Positions 59,546 to 64,000 of a stretch of DNA of 64,000 nucleotides are shown piece by piece (positions within the stretch are counted from its first letter, which is position 1; each line of letters starts with the position of its first letter). A model generated the notes under the pieces. It made no database searches and was not told the origin of the DNA. It saw nothing but the letters and a program-made list of their open reading frames with translations. This DNA comes from ZC4RG30 sp963777735 (lineage in GTDB: Bacteria; Pseudomonadota; Gammaproteobacteria; Steroidobacterales; Steroidobacteraceae): assembly GCA_963777735.1 (NCBI GenBank), contig CAVZRQ010000001.1, positions 124,001 through 188,000 of the forward strand, given 5' to 3'. The position numbers were made by a program, and so were the translations under genes.

Positions 59546-59968
59546 ATGAAAAATTTCAATCGCATGGTGCTGGTGGCAGCAATGATGCTGGCAGTCGTCT
59601 CGGTACGCGCCGAAGTGGTGGTGGTGGTCAGCGCCAAGTCCACGGTCAGCCAGCTGGACAAGGACCAGGTCGCCGACATCTTCCTCGGCAATGCCGCAAG
59701 CCTCCCGGGTGGCGGCAAGGCCGAGCCCATCGACCAGGCTGCCGGTGCAGCTGTTCGCGAAGAGTTCTACACCAAGGTCACTGGCCGCAATGCCGCCCAG
59801 ATCAAGGCGCATTGGGCCAAGCAGTCGTTTTCCGGCAAGGGTGCGCCGCCGAAATCCGCAGCCAGCGACGACGAGCTGAAGAAGCTTCTCGCCGCGAATC
59901 CGAATGCCATCGGCTACCTGGAGAAATCCAAGGTCGACGCGTCGGTAAAAACGGTACTCGCTCCCTAG
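59546..59968 (+). CDS. Small periplasmic phosphate-binding-protein-like (PstS-like, single lobe)
   Basis: A 140-aa secreted protein with signal peptide MKNFNRMVLVAAMMLAVVSVRA. The mature part resembles one lobe of a PstS-type solute-binding protein (SKSTVSQLDKDQVADIFLGN, REEFYTKVTGRNAAQIKAHWAKQSFSG, NPNAIGYLEKSKVD). It is far shorter than a transport PstS (about 320 aa), and no pst transporter is near. Flanked by a porin and a chemoreceptor, it is more likely a sensory or barrel-associated subunit. Confidence 0.85.
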   Translation: MKNFNRMVLVAAMMLAVVSVRAEVVVVVSAKSTVSQLDKDQVADIFLGNAASLPGGGKAEPIDQAAGAAVREEFYTKVTGRNAAQIKAHWAKQSFSGKGAPPKSAASDDELKKLLAANPNAIGYLEKSKVDASVKTVLAP

Positions 59969-60016
59969 GCTGTCTGTTTGCAGTTCAACGGTTGACGTCG
60001 CATGAAGGGCAAGACA

Positions 60017-62701
60017 ATGAAGAATCAATCCAATTCTCCCCTGGTCGCTCCGGCCGGGGGTGGTCGCATGTTCGCACTGGGCAACATCCGCATTGGCACG
60101 CGGCTGGTGGTTGCGTTTGCCGTCGTGCTGACCATGCTGATGGCCGCGATCTACACGGGTCTCTCGGGCCTGGGCACCATGCATCAGGCGGCCGACACGG
60201 CCATTCAGCAGGACGTGCAGCTGGCCCAGCATGCATCGCAGATCGGGCGGCTGGTGCTCGCGGAACGACGGTACGAGAAGGACATGATCCTGAACCTCGA
60301 CGACCCCGAGAAGGTGGTCGACTACCGGCAGAAGTGGGATGCAGCCAACAAGGCGCTGGAGCTGGAAGTGGCCAGCGCCCGCAAGCTTGATCTGTCGGAT
60401 GAAGACGCTGCCGCGCTCGACCAGATCCAGGAAGGCCACAAGGTCTACACCGCTGGCCTTGCCAGCGTTGCCAGCCGCATCTTCGAGACGCTGAACAACG
60501 CCGGACAGGTCAATGCGGCAATGGAGGAGTTCAAGGGCGCGGTGCGCGGGCTTGAGGAAGCCAGCAACGCGCTCAACGACCGGGCGATGGCGAAAGTGGC
60601 GCAGGTCAACGACCGGCTGCAGGCCACCCGGGGCAAGACCAGATCCCAGCAGCTGACGCTGGCCGGAGTGAGCCTGCTGCTCGGCATTGCCTTCTGCCTG
60701 CTGATCACCCGCTCCATCACGGTGCCCCTGCGCCGGGCGCTCGATATCTCCAGCGCGATTGCCGCCGGCCGCTTCGACAACCGCATCGAGACCAGTGCAC
60801 GGGATGAAACCGGTCAGCTGCTGAAATCACTGGGCGTGATGCAGGAGCGTCTGCTCGAGTCCGAGCTCAATGCCAAGGGGCAGCTCGCGATGATCGGCGA
60901 GATGCAGGCGGTTGCCGAGTATTCACCGGATGGCCTGCTGCAGGTGGCCAACGAGAATTTCCTGCGCATCATGGGCTACAGCCTGGATGCGGTTGTCGGC
61001 CAGCAGCACAGCCGCTTCGTGGACGCGGCGACCCGCAACTCGGGCGACTACCAGCAGTTCTGGCAGCGCCTGCAGCAGGGGCATGCCGAGGCCGGCCAGT
61101 TCCGGCGTGTCCGTGCCGATGGCACGGAGATCTGGATGCAGGGCATGTACGGCCCGATCGTCGGCGCAGACGGCAAGCCCTTCAAGGTGGTCTGCTATCT
61201 GACGGACGTGACGGCGGAGATTCACGCCAGCGTGCTCAATGCCGCTTTCAAGGGCGCGCTCAACCAGCTCGATGCGAACGTGATGGTGGCCGACAATGAC
61301 CTGAAGATCATCTTCGTGAACCCGGCCGCCACCCGGACTCTGACCAGCGCCGAGCCGGATCTGCGCCGGGAGCTGACGGGGTTCAATGCCGCCCAGCTGG
61401 CCGGTTCCCGTCTGGACGTCATGACCCGCGACCCGGCGGTGCTGCGCAGCGAAGTGGAACGGCTCCAGGGCACGAGCTCACGCGAAGAAGTCGTGGGTGG
61501 TCGCATCATGAAGGCCATCATGAGCCCGATGAAGGACGAAGACGGTCGCCGCCTGGGTACCGTGATCGAGTGGTTCGACCGCACGCAGGAAGTCGCCACC
61601 GAGCGCGAACTGCAGGGCATCATCGCATCGGTCACCGCGGGCGATCTCGACAAGCGCATTTCGCTGGCTGGCAAGACCGGCATCTTCGAGAGCCTGTCGC
61701 GCGGCATCAATGAACTGGTCGATAACGTCGACGTGCTGGCGAAGGAAGTGCAGACGCTGGTTACCGTGGCCAACGCCGGCGACCTGACCAAGCGCATCCA
61801 GACCGAAGGCAAGGCCGGGTTGCTGGTCAGGCTCGGCTCCGGCATCAACAAGCTCACCGACAACATGGCCGCGGTGGTGTCGCAGGTGAAGCTGGCGGCA
61901 GCGGGCGTCAGCCGCGGTGCCGACGAGATCAGCCAGGGCAATACGAACCTGTCGCAGCGTACCGAAGAGCAGGCGTCGAGCCTGGAAGAGACCGCTTCTT
62001 CGATGGAAGAGATGACCTCTACCGTCAAGCAGAACGCGGACAACGCCAACCAGGCCAGCCAGCTGGCGGTGGCGGCACGCGATCAGGCCGAGAAGGGCGG
62101 TTCGGTTGTGGCGAAGGCCGTGTCGGCCATGACGGACATCAACGACGCTTCCAAGAAGATCGCCGACATCATTGGCGTGATTGACGAGATCGCGTTCCAG
62201 ACCAACCTGCTGGCACTCAACGCGGCTGTGGAGGCAGCGCGTGCGGGGGAGCAGGGTCGTGGCTTTGCGGTGGTGGCGACCGAGGTCCGGAATCTGGCCG
62301 GCCGGTCGGCGACTGCGGCGAAGGAGATCAAGGCCCTGATCCAGGACAGCGTCAGGAAGGTGGACGAAGGCTCGACGCTGGTGACCCAGTCCGGCTCGAC
62401 GCTCGAGCAGCTGGTCGTCGCGGTGAAGAAGGTCGCCGATATCGTCGCGGAGATCGCTGCGGCCAGCAACGAGCAGTCTGCAGGCATCGAACAGGTGAAC
62501 AAGGCGGTGATGCAGCTGGACGAGCTGACCCAGCAGAATGCGGCCCTGGTCGAGGAGGCCTCTGCGGCCAGCCAGTCGATGGCCGATCAGGCTCGTGTGC
62601 TGAATGAGTCCATGACCCGCTACAAGGTCGAGGCGGACGCACACTCCAGTGGCAGGCGCACTGGCATGCAGGCGGGCGGATTGTCGGCCGCCGCTGCCTG
62701 A
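60017..62701 (+). CDS. Methyl-accepting chemotaxis protein with two PAS domains (paralogue)
   Basis: An 894-aa receptor built like the one at 54098. It has TM1 at about 25-48, a periplasmic helical domain, TM2 near 215-235, HAMP, and PAS domains near 290-400 (YSPDGLLQVANENFLRIMGYS) and 405-520. The signalling domain is almost identical to the first receptor around SQGNTNLSQRTEEQASSLEE and the tip. It lacks the WxxF tail and ends GLSAAAA, so it may depend on the first receptor's tethered CheR. ATG 60017 has AAGGGC upstream; ATG 60002 has none. Confidence 0.94.
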   Translation: MKNQSNSPLVAPAGGGRMFALGNIRIGTRLVVAFAVVLTMLMAAIYTGLSGLGTMHQAADTAIQQDVQLAQHASQIGRLVLAERRYEKDMILNLDDPEKVVDYRQKWDAANKALELEVASARKLDLSDEDAAALDQIQEGHKVYTAGLASVASRIFETLNNAGQVNAAMEEFKGAVRGLEEASNALNDRAMAKVAQVNDRLQATRGKTRSQQLTLAGVSLLLGIAFCLLITRSITVPLRRALDISSAIAAGRFDNRIETSARDETGQLLKSLGVMQERLLESELNAKGQLAMIGEMQAVAEYSPDGLLQVANENFLRIMGYSLDAVVGQQHSRFVDAATRNSGDYQQFWQRLQQGHAEAGQFRRVRADGTEIWMQGMYGPIVGADGKPFKVVCYLTDVTAEIHASVLNAAFKGALNQLDANVMVADNDLKIIFVNPAATRTLTSAEPDLRRELTGFNAAQLAGSRLDVMTRDPAVLRSEVERLQGTSSREEVVGGRIMKAIMSPMKDEDGRRLGTVIEWFDRTQEVATERELQGIIASVTAGDLDKRISLAGKTGIFESLSRGINELVDNVDVLAKEVQTLVTVANAGDLTKRIQTEGKAGLLVRLGSGINKLTDNMAAVVSQVKLAAAGVSRGADEISQGNTNLSQRTEEQASSLEETASSMEEMTSTVKQNADNANQASQLAVAARDQAEKGGSVVAKAVSAMTDINDASKKIADIIGVIDEIAFQTNLLALNAAVEAARAGEQGRGFAVVATEVRNLAGRSATAAKEIKALIQDSVRKVDEGSTLVTQSGSTLEQLVVAVKKVADIVAEIAAASNEQSAGIEQVNKAVMQLDELTQQNAALVEEASAASQSMADQARVLNESMTRYKVEADAHSSGRRTGMQAGGLSAAAA

Positions 62702-62720
62702 CGCCAGTCCGGAACGACCG

Positions 62721-62746
62721 AAGCCAGCCGCCCGCGCGACTGGCTT
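62721..62746. terminator. Hairpin between convergent chemoreceptor and leuA
   Basis: AAGCCAG (62721-62727) pairs with CTGGCTT (62740-62746). Only a short T-stretch follows on the + strand and one on the - strand, so it may be a weak bidirectional terminator. Confidence 0.5.
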
Positions 62747-62752
62747 TCCGTA

Positions 62753-64000
62753 TCAGGCCCCGACGGCCTTGCCTTGTGTCGGCAACAACCCGCGCGCATC
62801 CGCGCGGCGCACTGCCGACAGCACCGCGAGGATCGACGCCGTGATGATGTTGGCGTGTACCCCGACGCCGAACAGCGTGACGCGGGACGGTGTGGTGATT
62901 TCCACGAAGGCTGCCGCCCTGGCTTCGCTTCCCTTGCCGATGGATTTTTCCTCGTAGGAAAGCACGTCGATCGGCAGCGCCAGCGAATGCACCAGCGCAT
63001 CGATCGGCCCATTGCCCCGGCCGGTAAGCTGCATCGCCTGGCCGCCCCGCATGATGTTGAGCGTGAGCAATTCACCGTCGGTGCCGTCGGTGGCGGTCAC
63101 GAGGTGATGACTGCGGTACTGATACTCGCGGCCCTCATGCGCCAGATATTCCTCGTTGAACAGCTGCCAGATCTGCGCGGCGGTGACTTCCTTGCCACTG
63201 GAGTCGGTAACGGCCTGTACCACCGGGCTGAACTCGATCTGCATCCGGCGCGGCAGGATCAGTCCGTACTCCTGTTCAAGCAGGTAGGCCACGCCGCCTT
63301 TGCCGGACTGGCTGTTCACCCGGATGATGGATTCATAGCTGCGCCCGAGGTCGCGCGGGTCGACGGGCAGGTACGGTATTTCCCAGGCATCGTCCTCGCC
63401 CCGGGCGGCAAAACCCTTCTTGATGGCGTCCTGGTGCGAGCCGGAGAAAGCCGTGAACACCAGGTCACCCACGTAGGGGTGACGCGGGTGGATGGGCAGC
63501 TGGTTGCAGTATTCCACGCAGCGCGCCACTTCATTGATGTTCGAGAAATCGAGGCCGGGTGCGATGCCCTGGGTGTAGAGGTTCAGCGCCAGCGTCACGA
63601 GATCGACATTGCCGGTGCGCTCGCCATTGCCGAACAACGTGCCTTCGACCCGGTCGGCGCCCGCCATGATGCCGAGTTCCGCGGCAGCCACGGCCGTGCC
63701 GCGGTCGTTGTGCGGATGCAGGCTGATGATGGCGCTGTCCCGGCGTTTGAGATTCCGGCAGAACCATTCGATCTGGTCGGCATACACATTGGGCGTGGCC
63801 ACCTCGACGGTGGCCGGCAGATTCAGGATGGCCTTGTTCGCCGGCGTCGGCTCCCAGGCATCCAGCACCGCTTCGCAGACCTGCAGCACGAAGGGCAACT
63901 CGGTGCCTGAAAAGGCCTCGGGCGAATACTCGAAGGTCCACTGGGTTTCGGGCTGGGCGGCAGCCAGTTCCCGGATCAGTTTCGCGGCGTCCACCGCGAG
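62753..64000 (-). CDS. leuA: 2-isopropylmalate synthase, long (fungal/actinobacterial) type (partial, 5' end outside window)
   Basis: First committed enzyme of leucine synthesis. The C-terminal 415 residues are present; the start lies beyond the right edge. SLHPHNDRGTAVAAAELGIMAGADRVEGTLFGNGERTGNVDLVTLALN is the catalytic barrel region with metal-binding HPHND. The C-terminal LeuA allosteric dimer domain (about the last 110 residues) should mediate leucine feedback. QIEWFCRNLKRRDS and GSHQDAIKKGF mark the longer LeuA class of about 560 aa. Confidence 0.95.
   Translation of the reverse strand, partial: LAVDAAKLIRELAAAQPETQWTFEYSPEAFSGTELPFVLQVCEAVLDAWEPTPANKAILNLPATVEVATPNVYADQIEWFCRNLKRRDSAIISLHPHNDRGTAVAAAELGIMAGADRVEGTLFGNGERTGNVDLVTLALNLYTQGIAPGLDFSNINEVARCVEYCNQLPIHPRHPYVGDLVFTAFSGSHQDAIKKGFAARGEDDAWEIPYLPVDPRDLGRSYESIIRVNSQSGKGGVAYLLEQEYGLILPRRMQIEFSPVVQAVTDSSGKEVTAAQIWQLFNEEYLAHEGREYQYRSHHLVTATDGTDGELLTLNIMRGGQAMQLTGRGNGPIDALVHSLALPIDVLSYEEKSIGKGSEARAAAFVEITTPSRVTLFGVGVHANIITASILAVLSAVRRADARGLLPTQGKAVGA

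Noticed and set aside
1..64000. Mobile elements, prophage, CRISPR arrays or toxin-antitoxin pairs
   Set aside because: I found no transposase, integrase, phage structural gene, repeat-spacer array or recognisable toxin-antitoxin module. The paralogous receptor genes are the only long repeats.

Overview
This is about 64 kb of high-GC chromosomal DNA from a Gammaproteobacterium. The housekeeping blocks point to the class: miaB-ybeZ-ybeY-corC-lnt, leuS-lptE, nadD-rsfS-rlmH-maf-rng, divergent darP/pmbA, and rplM-rpsI. An encoded-CCA tRNA-Gln, a Crp protein and a Coq7-type ubiquinone hydroxylase agree. I would place it near the Xanthomonadales/Nevskiales/Steroidobacterales side of the class, but that is an inference. 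I see no prophage, insertion sequence or CRISPR array, and no gene-free stretch longer than about 280 bp.

Layout. 1-1004: 5' part of ccoN (cbb3 oxidase), with an FNR-type box upstream. 1.16-6.4 kb: tRNA/rRNA maturation and envelope operon ending in lnt. 6.5-8.0 kb: a lipoprotein-type DegP/HtrA protease split by a 1-nt frameshift. 8.1-11.7 kb: leuS, lptE and an unknown HEASH-motif protein. 11.9-21.8 kb: DUF1993 protein, proline iminopeptidase, HinT, holA (three apparent indels), nadD, rsfS, rlmH, maf, rng, nitrilase, tldD (one indel near the start) and cho. 21.9-25.9 kb: tannase-family lipoprotein and a PadR operon with a strong palindromic operator.

25.9-42.3 kb is an accessory catabolic region. 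The left, minus-strand arm (GntR and AraC regulators, 3-oxoacid CoA-transferase A/B, thiolase) can turn acetoacetate into acetyl-CoA. The right, plus-strand arm carries an iron alcohol dehydrogenase, MFS importer, an unusual 980-aa substrate-binding-protein/triple-SnoaL fusion, a beta-keto acid cleavage enzyme (BKACE), a cupin protein, a lactonase-like amidohydrolase and an HpaI-type aldolase. A SnoaL protein, an SDR and an aldehyde dehydrogenase lie between the arms. BKACE releases acetoacetate, so the two arms fit one pathway for an unknown carboxylic acid. This is my best candidate for an undescribed system.

42.3-53.4 kb returns to core functions: ExeA-like ATPase with FHA domain, purK-purE-darP, pmbA, a YihY/BrkB-family membrane protein, purC, djlA, rpe, crp with an acidic tail, coq7, rplM-rpsI and tRNA-Gln. 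53.5-62.7 kb is a chemosensory block: CheW, two paralogous double-PAS chemoreceptors, two outer-membrane barrels and a small PstS-like periplasmic protein. The window ends inside leuA.

Five apparent single-base indels fall between 7.0 and 19.6 kb and I noticed none elsewhere. Because one hit gene is essential (holA), sequence error is the likeliest explanation.
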